DNA of 64,000 nt from positions 153,017,510 to 153,081,509 of the forward strand of contig NC_030682.2 of NCBI RefSeq assembly GCF_000004195.4, in the 5' to 3' direction. Made by a program: the position numbers and the translations under genes. The DNA comes from Xenopus tropicalis. Lineage: Eukaryota > Chordata > Amphibia > Anura > Pipidae. This document shows, piece by piece, positions 53,101 to 63,971 of the stretch; within the stretch, counting starts at the first letter, position 1, and each line of letters starts with the position of its first letter. The notes below the pieces were generated by a model. The model had not been told where the DNA came from. It did no database searches and saw only the letters and a program-made list of their open reading frames with translations.

Positions 53101-55707
53101 TTCAGGGGTCAGTCTCCCCCAGCGAGTCAGGCCTGTCAGGCTGCTGCCTTGTGTTACACTGTTTCAGGGGTCAGTCTCCCCCAGCGAGTCAGGTCTGTCA
53201 GGCTGCTGCCTTGTGTTACAGTGTTTCAAGGGTCAGTCTCCCCCAGTGAGTCAGGTCTGTCAGGCTGCTGCCCTGTGTTACACTGTTTCAGGGGTCAGTC
53301 TCCCCCAGCGAGTCAGGTCTGTCAGGCTGCTGCCTTGTGTTACAGTGTTTCAAGGGTCAGTCTCCCCCAGTGAGTCAGGTCTGTCAGGCTGCTGCCCTGT
53401 GTTACAGTGTTTCAGGGGTCAGTCTCCCCCAGCGAGTCAGGTCTGTCAGGCTGCTGCCTTGTGTTACACTGTTTCAGGGGTCAGTCTCCCCCAGCGAGTC
53501 AGGTCTGTCAGGCTGCTGCCTTGTGTTACAGTGTTTCAGGGGTCAGTCTTCCCCAGCGAGTCAGGTCTGTCAGGCTGCTGCCTTGTGTTACACTGTTTCA
53601 GGGGTCAGTCTCCCCCAGCGAGTCAGGTCTGTCAGGCTGCTGCCTTGTGTTACACTGTTTCAGGGGTCAGTCTCCCCCAGCGAGTCAGGTCTGTCAGGCT
53701 GCTGCCTTGTGTTACACTGTTTCAGGGGTCAGTCTCCCCCAGCGAGTCAGGTCTGTCAGGCTGCTGCCTTGTGTTACACTGTTTCAGGGGTCAGTCTCCC
53801 CCAGCGAGTCAGGTCTGTCAGGCTGTTGCCTTGTGTTACACTGTTTCAGGGGTCAGTCTCCCCCAGCGAGTCAGGTCTGTCAGGCTGCTGCCTTGTGTTA
53901 CAGTGTTTCAGGGGTCAGTCTCCCCCAGCGAGTCAGGTCTGTCAGGCTGCTGCCCTGTGTTACAGTGTTTCAGGGGTCAGTCTCCCCCAGCGAGTCAGGT
54001 CTGTCAGGCTGCTGCCTTGTGTTACAGTGTTTCAGGGGTCAGTCTCCCCCAGCGAGTCAGGTCTGTCAGGCTGCTGCCTTGTGTTACACTGTTTCAGGGG
54101 TCAGTCTCCCCCAGTGAGTCAGGTCTGTCAGGCTGCTGCCCTGTGTTACAGTGTTTCAGGGGTCAGTCTCCCCCAGCGAGTCAGGTCTGTCAGGCTGCTG
54201 CCTTGTGTTACACTGTTTCAGGGGTCAGTCTCCCCCAGCGAGTCAGGTCTGTCAGGCTGCTGCCTTGTGTTACAGTGTTTCAGGGGTCAGTCTCCCCCAG
54301 CGAGTCAGGTCTGTCAGGCTGCTGCCTTGTGTTACAGTGTTTCAGGGGTCAGTCTCCCCCAGCGAGTCAGGTCTGTCAGGCTGCTGCCTTGTGTTACACT
54401 GTTTCAGGGGTCAGTCTCCCCCAGCGAGTCAGGTCTGTCAGGCTGCTGCCTTGTGTTACAGTGTTTCAGGGGTCAGTCTCCCCCAGCGAGTCAGGTCTGT
54501 CAGGCTGCTGCCTTGTGTTACACTGTTTCAGGGGTCAGTCTCCCCCAGCGAGTCAGGTCTGTCAGGCTGCTGCCTTGTGTTACACTGTTTCAGGGGTCAG
54601 TCTCCCCCAGCGAGTCAGGTCTGTCAGGCTGCTGCCTTGTGTTACAGTGTTTCAGGGGTCAGTCTCCCCCAGCGAGTCAGGTCTGTCAGGCTGCTGCCCT
54701 GTGTTACAGTGTTTCAGGGGTCAGTCTCCCCCAGCGAGTCAGGTCTGTCAGGCTGCTGCCTTGTGTTACAGTGTTTCAGGGGTCAGTCTCCCCCAGCGAG
54801 TCAGGTCTGTCAGGCTGCTGCCTTGTGTTACACTGTTTCAGGGGTCGGTCTCCCCAGCGAGTCAGGTCTGTCAGGCTGCTGCCTTGTGTTACAGTGTTTC
54901 AGGGGTCAGTCTCCCCCAGCGAGTCAGGTCTGTCAGGCTGCTGCCCTGTGTTACAGTGTTTCAGGGGTCTGTCTCCCCCAGCGAGTCAGGTCTGTCAGGC
55001 TGCTGCCTTGTGTTACAGTGTTTCAGGGGTCAGTCTCCCCCAGCGAGTCAGGTCTGTCAGGCTGCTGCCTTGTGTTACAGTGTTTCAGGGGTCGGTCTCC
55101 CCCAGCGAGTCAGGTCTGTCAGGCTGCTGCCCTGTGTTACAGTGTTTCAGGGGTCAGTCTCCCCCAGTGAGTCAGGCCTGTCAGGCTGCTGCCTTGTGTT
55201 ACACTGTTTCAGGGGTCGGTCTCCCCCAGCGAGTCAGGTCTGTCAGGCTGCTGCCTTGTGTTACAGTGTTTCAGGGGTCAGTCTCCCCCAGCGAGTCAGG
55301 TCTGTCAGGCTGCTGCCTTGTGTTACACTGTTTCAGGGGTCAGTCTCCCCCAGCGAGTCAGGTCTGTCAGGCTGCTGCCTTGTGTTACACTGTTTCAGGG
55401 GTCAGTCTCCCCCAGCGAGTCAGGTCTGTCAGGCTGCTCCTTGTGTTACAGTGTTTCAGGGGTCAGTCTCCCCCAGCGAGTCAGGTCTGTCAGGCTGCTG
55501 CCTTGTGTTACACTGTTTCAGGGGTCAGTCTCCCCCAGCGAGTCAGGTCTGTCAGGCTGCTGCCTTGTGTTACACTGTTTCAGGGGTCAGTCTCCCCCAG
55601 CGAGTCAGGTCTGTCAGGCTGTTGCCTTGTGTTACAGTGTTTCAGGGGTCAGTCTCCCCCAGCGAGTCAGGTCTGTCAGGCTGCTGCCCTGTGTTACACT
55701 GTTTCAA
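38137..55707. repeat. 62-bp minisatellite, about 283 copies, inside the MITE
   Basis: 17.6 kb of a 62-bp unit containing GGGGTCAGTCTCCCCCAGCG, AGTCAGGTCTGTCAGGCTGC and TGCCTTGTGTTACACTGTTT. Units vary at a few sites: GTCGG/GTCAG, CCTTG/CCCTG/CTCGTG, ACACTG/ACAGTG, GCGAG/GTGAG, TGCTGCC/TGCCGCC, CAGGTC/CAGGGC. Blocks of the same variants recur kilobases apart, showing multi-unit duplications. No stop codon occurs in the unit, so several 1,000-1,950-codon frames arise on the plus strand. They encode a 62-residue cycle through all three frames and are not genes. Confidence 0.97.
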
Positions 55708-55878
55708 CAGTCTGAGCCCCCAGGGCAGAGGAATAGAAATGGACAGGCAGACACTGCTTCTAATAGCAATTATATATACAAATAACTCAAAAACCATTAC
55801 AAACTTGTAATAAATGTATGTTGCAAAGCTGCTTATAATTTTGGTTTCTTTTCCTTTAAGGGGATATTGTCCCTTTAA
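55708..55878. mobile_element. Right arm of the TTAA-flanked MITE
   Basis: Starts with a degenerate array-like CAACAGTCTGAGCCCCCAGG and ends CCCTTTAA at the TTAA target (55875-55878). Reverse complement: TTAAAGGGACAATATCCCCT, matching the left terminus TTAAAGGGCAAGTCAACCCC at the tip and along most of the arm. An internal CCTTTAAGGGG lies 20 bp inside the end. Confidence 0.85.
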
Positions 55879-56119
55879 TTCTGCTTTATCTGCGCTTTGT
55901 TCTCTGTCCCACTCTCCTAGCTCAGTCAGTTCCAGGCACCTAAAGCCAGCAGTGCTGTGGGCATGGATACAGCCTGGCACTAACCCAGCCTGGCACTAAC
56001 CTGTTGCACAACTCAGTTACATATAACTATCTGCCCCCTCCGCCCCCTGCTCTCAGCAACCTGGATAATCTGCAGCCCCCCCAATGCTTCTCATTTGTGC
56101 AACTGAACTCCTTATGGTA
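55879..56119. other. Unique spacer between MITE and next minisatellite
   Basis: About 240 bp of unique sequence. It includes a tandem CCTGGCACTAACC duplication near 55973 and an exon-like interval from 56060 to 56116 (CTGCTCTCAG acceptor-like, TTATG|GTAAGT donor-like; one frame open). There is no recognisable protein, so an exon call is not justified. Confidence 0.4.
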
Positions 56120-58165
56120 AGTGTCTGGGGGTGTGGGAGGTAAGGGAATGGGGGTATAGGGGTAAGGGAATGGGGGTATAGGGGTAAGTGAATGGGGGTA
56201 TAGGGGTAAGGGAATAGGGATATAGGGGTAAGGGAATGGGGGTATAGGGGTAAGTGAATGGGGGTATAGGGGTAAGGGAATAGGGATATAGGGGTAAGGG
56301 AATGGGGGTATAGGGGTAAGGGAATGGGGGCATAGGGGTAAGGGAATGGGGATATAGGGGTAAGGGAATGGGGATGTAGGGGTAAGGGAATGGGGGATAT
56401 AGGGGTAAGGGAATGGGGGTATAGGGGTAAGGGAATGGGGATATAGGGGTAAGGGAATGGGGATATAGGGGTAAGGGAATGGGGGTATAGGGGTAAGGGA
56501 ATGGGGATGTAGGGGTAAGGGAATGGGGGATATAGGGGTAAGGGAATGGGGATATAGGGGTAAGGGAATGGGGGATATAGGGGTAAGGGAATGGGGATAT
56601 AGGGGTAAGGGAATGGGGATATAGGGGTAAGGGAATGGGGATATAGGGGTAAGGGAATGGGGGTATAGGGGTAAGTGAATGGGGGTATAGGGGTAAGGGA
56701 ATAGGGATATAGGGGTAAGGGAATGGGGGTATAGGGGTAAGTGAATGGGGGTATAGGGGTAAGGGAATAGGGATATAGGGGTAAGGGAATGGGGGTATAG
56801 GGGTAAGGGAATGGGGGTATAGGGGTAAGGGAATGGGGATATAGGGGTAAGGGAATGGGGATGTAGGGGTAAGGGAATGGGGGATATAGGGGTAAGGGAA
56901 TGGGGGTATAGGGGTAAGGGAATGGGGATATAGGGGTAAGGGAATGGGATATAGGGGTAAGGGAATGGGGGTATAGGGGTAAGGGAATGGGATGTAGGGG
57001 TAAGGGAATGGGGGATATAGGGGTAAGGGAATGGGATATAGGGGTAAGGGAATGGGGGATATAGGGGTAAGGGAATGGGGATATAGGGGTAAGGGAATGG
57101 GGATATAGGGGTAAGGGAATGGGGATATAGGGGTAAGGGAATGGGGATATAGGGGTAAGGGAATGGGGGATATAGGGGTAAGGGAATGGGGATATAGGGG
57201 TAAGGGAATGGGGGATATAGGGTAAGGGAATGGGGGTATAGGAGTAAGGGAATGGGGATATAGGGGTAAGGGAATGGGGATATAGGGGTAAGGGAATGGG
57301 GATGTAGGGGTAAGGGAATGGGGGATATAGGGGTAAGGGAATGGGGGTATAGGAGTAAGGGAATGGGGATATAGGGGTAAGGGAATGGGGATATAGGGGT
57401 AAGGGAATGGGGATATAGGGGTAAGGGAATGGGGGTATAGGGGTATGGGAATATAGGGGTAAGGGAATGGGGATATAAGGGTATGGGAATGGGGATATAG
57501 GGGAAAGGGAATGGGTGTATAGGGGTAAGGGAATGGGGATATAGGGGTAAGGGAATGGGGATATAGGGGTAAGGGAATGGGGATATAGGGGAAAGGGAAT
57601 GGGGGTATAGGGGTAAGGGAATGGGGATATAGGGGTAAGGGAATGGGGGTATAGGGGTAAGGGAATGGGGCTATAGGGTTAAGGGAATGGGGATATAGGG
57701 GTAAGGGAATGGGGATATAGGGGTAAGGGAATGGGGGTATAGGGGTAAGGGAATGGGGATATAGGGGTAAGGGAATGGGGATATAGGGGTAAGGGAATGG
57801 GGGTATAAGGGTATGGGGATATAGGGGTAAGGGAATGGGGATAAAAGGGTATGGGAATGGGGGTATAGGGGTAAGGGAATGGGGATATAGGGGTAAGGGA
57901 ATGGGGATATAGGGGTAAGGGAAAGGGGGTATAGGGGTAAGGGAATGGGGATATAGGGGTAAGGGAATGGGGATATAGGGGTAAGGGAATGGGGATATAG
58001 GGGTAAGGGAAAGGGGATATAGGGGTAAGGGAATGGGGGTATAGGGGTAAGGGAATGGGGGTATAGGGGTAAGGGAATAGGGATATAGGGGTAAGGGAAA
58101 GGGGATATAGGGGTAAGGGAAAGGGGATATAGGGGTAAGGGAATGGGGATATAGGGGTAAGTGTG
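56120..58165. repeat. 22-bp G-rich minisatellite (about 93 copies)
   Basis: Repeats of TATAGGGGTAAGGGAATGGG plus GA or GG, 21-23 bp. Variants include GTAAGTGAATGGG, GATGTAGGGG, AATAGGGATATA and GGTATGGG. Four G runs per unit make a plus-strand G-quadruplex candidate. It is unrelated to the 22-bp array at 6.4-18.7 kb apart from unit length. Confidence 0.94.
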
Positions 58166-58179
58166 TAAGTATATAACTG

Positions 58180-58512
58180 TGTGAGTATTCAGTAGAATTA
58201 AGACTAAAACATCTGAGCTTTGAGTCTGAGACCCAGTCACAATGGTAATGGGATTGTCAGCGAGGCAGGGGTTAATCTTTCTATGTACATGACTGGGAGT
58301 TGGAGTTGTGTGGAGCCGCTGGGGTAAGGGGGCAAAGTGGCACTGTGAGTAGCTGACAGTCAGTGTTGCCCCCTCCTCTGTTCAGGGACGGACATTACTG
58401 TACTCAAATGGGTGCCCCTTTCCCTTGAGATATAGAGACTGCTGCGGGGTCACCCCCTATGTTGGGCCATTCTGAGCGGCTGTTTGGTCTCCCCAATATA
58501 TAGACCTGAGTG
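58180..58512 (-). pseudogene. GIY-YIG retroelement remnant (Penelope-like?)
   Basis: On the minus strand, 58512 to about 58450 reads HSGLYIGETKQPLRMAQHRG followed by a stop. This matches the start of a GIY-YIG endonuclease domain (GLYIGET, then a R..QHR block). Further down, a KGKG stretch and SLNRGGGN near 58375 fit the conserved tail of the same domain in fish and frog Penelope-like retroelements. Stops and frame changes show it is dead. The family is recalled from pattern, not searched; other GIY-YIG elements remain possible. Confidence 0.5.
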
Positions 58513-58676
58513 CCCCCCCACTACACTGGGCACCACAGACCCCATTACTCCCCATGTGCCTTGGTGTAGGGTCTATGGGGCGCCCCAACCTCTGTCTCAG
58601 GGTGTTGCTGATGTTCCAGTTACATATGGCATGACTATGCTGCTTTGCCTGCTAAGCCCCTCCCCTTTGATAGTTG
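58513..58676. other. Unique spacer before the 40-bp array
   Basis: About 160 bp of unique sequence, possibly more of the same retroelement further upstream in its own reading direction. No conserved coding was recognised. Confidence 0.4.
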
Positions 58677-61600
58677 GGTGGAGGCACAATGTATGACAAT
58701 GTAGCTGGGCGTGGCTAGGGGAGGCACAATGTATGACAATGTAGCTGGGCGTGGCTAGGGGAGGCACAATGTATGACAATGTAGCTGGGCGTGGCTGGTG
58801 GAGGCACAATGTATGACAATGTAGCTGGGCGTGGCTAGGGGAGGCACAATGTATGACAATGTAGCTGGGCGTGGCTAGGGGAGACACAATGTATGACAAT
58901 GTAGCTGGGCGTGGCTAGGGGAGGCACAATGTATGACAATGTAGCTGGGCGTGGCTAGGGAAGGAACAATGTATGACAATGTAGCTGGGCGTGGCTAGGG
59001 GAGACACAATGTATCACAATGTAGCTGGGCGTGGCTAGGGGAGACACAATGTATCACAATGTAGCTGGGCGTGGCTAGGGGAGGCACAATGTATGACAAT
59101 GTAGCTGGGCGTGGCTAGGGGAGGCACAATGTATGACAATGTAGCTGGGCGTGGCTAGGGAAGGCACAATGTATGACAATGTAGCTGGGCGTGGCTAGGG
59201 GAGACACAATGTATGACAATGTAGCTGGGCGTGGCTAGGGGAGGAACAATGTATCACAATGTAGCTGGGCGTGGCTAGGGGAGACACAATGTATCACAAT
59301 GTATCTGGGCGTGGCTAGGGGAGGCACAATGTATCACAATGTAGCTGGGCGTGGCTAGGGGAGGCACAATGTATCACAATGTAGCTGGGCGTGGCTAGGG
59401 GAGGCACAATGTATGATAATGTAGCTGGGCGTGGCTAGGGGAGGCACAATGTATCACAATGTAGCTGGGCGTGGCTAGGGGAGGAACAATGTATCACAAT
59501 GTAGCTGGGCGTGGCTAGGGAAGGCACAATGTATCACAATGTAGCTGGGCGTGGCTAGGGGAGACACAATGTATCACAATGTAGCTGGGCGTGGCTAGGG
59601 GAGGAACAATGTATCACAATGTATCTGGGCGTGGCTAGGGGAGGCACAATGTATCACAATGTAGCTGGGCGTGGCTAGGGGAGACACAATGTATGACAAT
59701 GTAGCTGGGCGTGGCTAGGGGAGACACAATGTATCACAATGTAGCTGGGCGTGGCTAGGGGAGGCACAATGTACGACAATGTAGCTGGGCGTGGCTAGGG
59801 GAGGCACAATGTATCACAATGTAGCTGGGCGTGGCTAGGGAAGGAACAATGTATGACAATGTAGCTGGGCGTGGCTAGGGAAGGAACAATGTATCACAAT
59901 GTATCTGGGCGTGGCTAGGGGAGGCACAATGTATCACAATGTAGCTGGGCGTGGCTAGGGGAGGCACAATGTATCACAATGTAGCTGGGCGTGGCTAGGG
60001 GAGGCACAATGTATGATAATGTAGCTGGGCGTGGCTAGGGGAGGCACAATGTATCACAATGTAGCTGGGCGTGGCTAGGGGAGGAACAATGTATCACAAT
60101 GTAGCTGGGCGTGGCTAGGGAAGGCACAATGTATCACAATGTAGCTGGGCGTGGCTAGGGGAGACACAATGTATCACAATGTAGCTGGGCGTGGCTAGGG
60201 GAGGAACAATGTATCACAATGTATCTGGGCGTGGCTAGGGGAGGCACAATGTATCACAATGTAGCTGGGCGTGGCTAGGGGAGACACAATGTATGACAAT
60301 GTAGCTGGGCGTGGCTAGGGGAGACACAATGTATCACAATGTAGCTGGGCGTGGCTAGGGGAGACACAATGTACGACAATGTAGCTGGGCGTGGCTAGGG
60401 GAGGCACAATGTATCACAATGTAGCTGGGCGTGGCTAGGGAAGGAACAATGTATGACAATGTAGCTGGGCGTGGCTAGGGGAGACACAATGTATCACAAT
60501 GTAGCTGGGCGTGGCTAGGGGAGGCACAATGTATCACAATGTAGCTGGGCGTGGCTAGGGGAGGCACAATGTATCACAATGTAGCTGGGCGTGGCTAGGG
60601 AAGGCACAATGTATCACAATGTAGCTGGGCGTGGCTAGGGGAGGCACAATGTATCACAATGTAGCTGGGCGTGGCTAGGGGAGACACAATGTATGACAAT
60701 GTAGCTGGGCGTGGCTAGGGGAGACACAATGTATCACAATGTAGCTGGGCGTGGCTAGGGGAGACACAATGTATCACAATGTAGCTGGGCGTGGCTAGGG
60801 GAGACACAATGTATCACAATGTAGCTGGGCGTGGCTAGGGGAGGCACAATGTATGACAATGTAGCTGGGCGTGGCTAGGGGAGGCACAATGTATCACAAT
60901 GTAGCTGGGCGTGGCTAGGGGAGACACAATGTATCACAATGTAGCTGGGCGTGGCTAGGGAAGGAACAATGTATGACAATGTAGCTGGGCGTGGCTAGGG
61001 GAGGCACAATGTATCACAATGTAGCTGGGCGTGGCTAGGGAAGGAACAATGTATGACAATGTAGCTGGGCGTGGCTAGGGGAGGCACAATGTATGACAAT
61101 GTAGCTGGGCGTGGCTAGGGGAGGCACAATGTATCACAATGTAGCTGGGCGTGGCTAGGGAAGGAACAATGTATGACAATGTAGCTGGGCGTGGCTAGGG
61201 GAGGCACAATGTATGACAATGTAGCTGGGCGTGGCTAGGGGAGGCACAATGTATGACAATGTAGCTGGGCGTGGCTAGGGGAGGCACAATGTATGACAAT
61301 GTAGCTGGGCGTGGCTAGGGAAGGCACAATGTATGACAATGTAGCTGGGCGTGGCTAGGGGAGACACAATGTATGACAATGTAGCTGGGCGTGGCTAGGG
61401 GAGACACAATGTATCACAATGTAGCTGGGCGTGGCTAGGGGAGGCACAATGTATCACAATGTAGCTGGGCGTGGCTAGGGGAGGAACAATGTATCACAAT
61501 GTAGCTGGGCGTGGCTAGGGGAGGAACAATGTATCACAATGTAGCTGGGCGTGGCTAGGGAAGGCACAATGTATCACAATGTAGCTGGGCGTGGCTAGGG

Positions 61601-63084
61601 GAGACACAATGTATCACAATGTAGCTGGGCGTGGCTAGGGGAGGCACAATGTATCACAATGTAGCTGGGCGTGGCTAGGGGAGGAACAATGTATCACAAT
61701 GTAGCTGGGCGTGGCTAGGGAAGGCACAATGTATCACAATGTAGCTGGGCGTGGCTAGGGGAGACACAATGTATGACAATGTAGCTGGGCGTGGCTAGGG
61801 GAGGAACAATGTATCACAATGTATCTGGGCGTGGCTAGGGGAGGCACAATGTATCACAATGTAGCTGGGCGTGGCTAGGGGAGACACAATGTATGACAAT
61901 GTAGCTGGGCGTGGCTAGGGGAGGCACAATGTATGACAATGTAGCTGGGCGTGGCTAGGGGAGACACAATGTATGACAATGTAGCTGGGCGTGGCTAGGG
62001 GAGGCACAATGTATCACAATGTAGCTGGGCGTGGCTAGGGGAGACACAATGTATGACAATGTAGCTGGGCGTGGCTAGGGGAGGCACAATGTATCACAAT
62101 GTAGCTGGGTGTGGCTAGGGGAGACACAATGTATCACAATGTAGCTGGGCGTGGCTAGGGGAGACACAATGTATCACAATGTAGCTGGGCGTGGCTAGGG
62201 GAGGAACAATGTATGACAATGTAGCTGGGTGTGGCTAGGGGAGGCACAATGTATCACAATGTAGCTGGGCGTGGCTAGGGGAGGCACAATGTATGACAAT
62301 GTAGCTGGGCGTGGCTAGGGGAGGCACAATGTATGACAATGTAGCTGGGTGTGGCTAGGGGAGGCACAATGTATCACAATGTATCTGGGCGTGGCTAGGG
62401 GAGGCACAATGTATCACAATGTAGCTGGGCGTGGCTAGGGGAGGCACAATGTATCACAATGTAGCTGGGCGTGGCTAGGGGATGCACAATGTATGACAAT
62501 GTAGCTGGGCGTGGCTAGGGGAGGAACAATGTATGACAATGTAGCTGGGCGTGGCTAGGGGAGGCACAATGTATCACAATGTAGCTGGGCGTGGCTAGGG
62601 GAGGCACAATGTATCACAATGTAGCTGGGCGTGGCTAGGGGAGGCACAATGTATCACAATGTAGCTGGGCGTGGCTAGGGGAGGCACAATGTATCACAAT
62701 GTAGCTGGGCGTGGCTAGGGGAGGCACAATGTATTACAATGTAGCTGGGCGTGGCTAGGGGAGGCACAATGTATCACAATGTAGCTGGGCGTGGCTAGGG
62801 GAGGCACAATGTATCACAATGTAGCTGGGCGTGGCTAGGGGAGGCACAATGTATCACAATGTAGCTGGGCGTGGCTAGGGGAGGCACAATGTATCACAAT
62901 GTAGCTGGGCGTGGCTAGGGGAGACACAATGTATGACAATGTAGCTGGGCGTGGCTAGGGGAGGCACAATGTATCACAATGTAGCTGGGCGTGGCATGGG
63001 GAGGCACAATGTATCACAATGTAGCTGGGCGTGGCATGGGGAGGCACAATGTATCACAATGTAGCTGGGCGTGGCTAGGGGAGG
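58677..63084. repeat. 40-bp minisatellite, about 110 copies
   Basis: Unit of exactly 40 bp: GTAGCTGGGCGTGGCTAGGG then GAGGCACAATGTATSACAAT. The register never shifts over 4.4 kb; variation is only substitution (GAGGC/GAGAC/GAGGA/AAGGC, GTATG/GTATC, GTAGC/GTATC). A 600-bp (15-unit) block at 59.28-59.88 kb is duplicated in tandem at 59.88-60.48 kb, sharing GTATCTGGGC, GTATGATAAT and GTACGACAAT markers at 600-bp spacing. Confidence 0.97.
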
Positions 63085-63430
63085 TTGTTGCCCCCACTAT
63101 TCCCAGCTACAGTCAGGTGATCCCAATGGAGCTAATAAAAGGGCAACCATAAGGGAGTTTTAACCTTATACGCAAGCATGTTGCAGGTAAAACTTAGTCC
63201 CTTTGCTCAGTACTAATCTTAAATTACTTATTTAGGTCAGTTAGGGTAGGATGGCCAGAAGGGATGACTTTGACGTAGTTGGCCAGCTTGAAGTATATTG
63301 CAATGTACGGACAAACAATCCCTCTTTTTGAGGTGGGGAGGGAAGGCATTTCTTAGTAGTTAAATGCCCTAGTGTCCAATTTCTACATATTGATAATGGG
63401 TGAGTGCAGAGGATTTTTTGCGGTTGTTTA
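63085..63430. mobile_element. 346-bp unidentified insertion in the 40-bp array
   Basis: Unique sequence from TTGTTGCCCCCACTATTCCC to TTTTTTGCGGTTGTTTA interrupts the array. Array sequence CGTGGCTAGGG lies on both sides (63070-63080 and 63431-63441), which could be a target duplication of 11-15 bp or simply the next unit. No terminal inverted repeat, poly(A) or coding frame is seen, so the family is unknown. Confidence 0.5.
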
Positions 63431-63971
63431 CGTGGCTAGGGATGGCACAATGTATCACAATGTAGCTGGGCGTGGCTAGGGATGGCACAATATATCACAA
63501 TGTAGCTGGGCGTGGCTAGGGATGGCACAATATATCACAATGTAGCTGGGCGTGGCTAGGGGAGGCACAATGTATCACAATGTAGCTGGGCGTGGCTAGG
63601 GGAGGCACAATGTATCACAATGTAGCTGGGCGTGGCTAGGGGAGGCACAATGTATCACAATGTAGCTGGGCGTGGCTAGGGGAGGCACAATGTATCACAA
63701 TGTAGCTGGGCGTGGCTAGGGGAGGCACAATGTATGACAATGTAGCTGGGCGTGGCTAGGGGAGGCACAATGTATCACAATGTAGCTGGGCGTGGCTAGG
63801 GAAGGCACAATGTATCACAATGTAGCTGGGCGTGGCTAGGGGAGGCACAATGTATCACAATGTAGCTGGGTGTGGCTGGGGGGGGCACAATGTATGACAA
63901 TGTAGCTGGGCGTGGCTAGGGGAGGCACAATGTATCACAATGTAGCTGGGCGTGGCTAGGGGAGGCACAAT
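63431..63971. repeat. 40-bp minisatellite, continuation
   Basis: About 13.5 more units of the 40-bp repeat. The first three carry a GATGGCACAATATATC variant hardly seen left of the insertion. The array ends near 63971. Confidence 0.95.

Noticed and set aside
58677..63084. CRISPR-like regular array
   Set aside because: Units are contiguous with no unique spacers, and the context is a vertebrate genome. It is a minisatellite.
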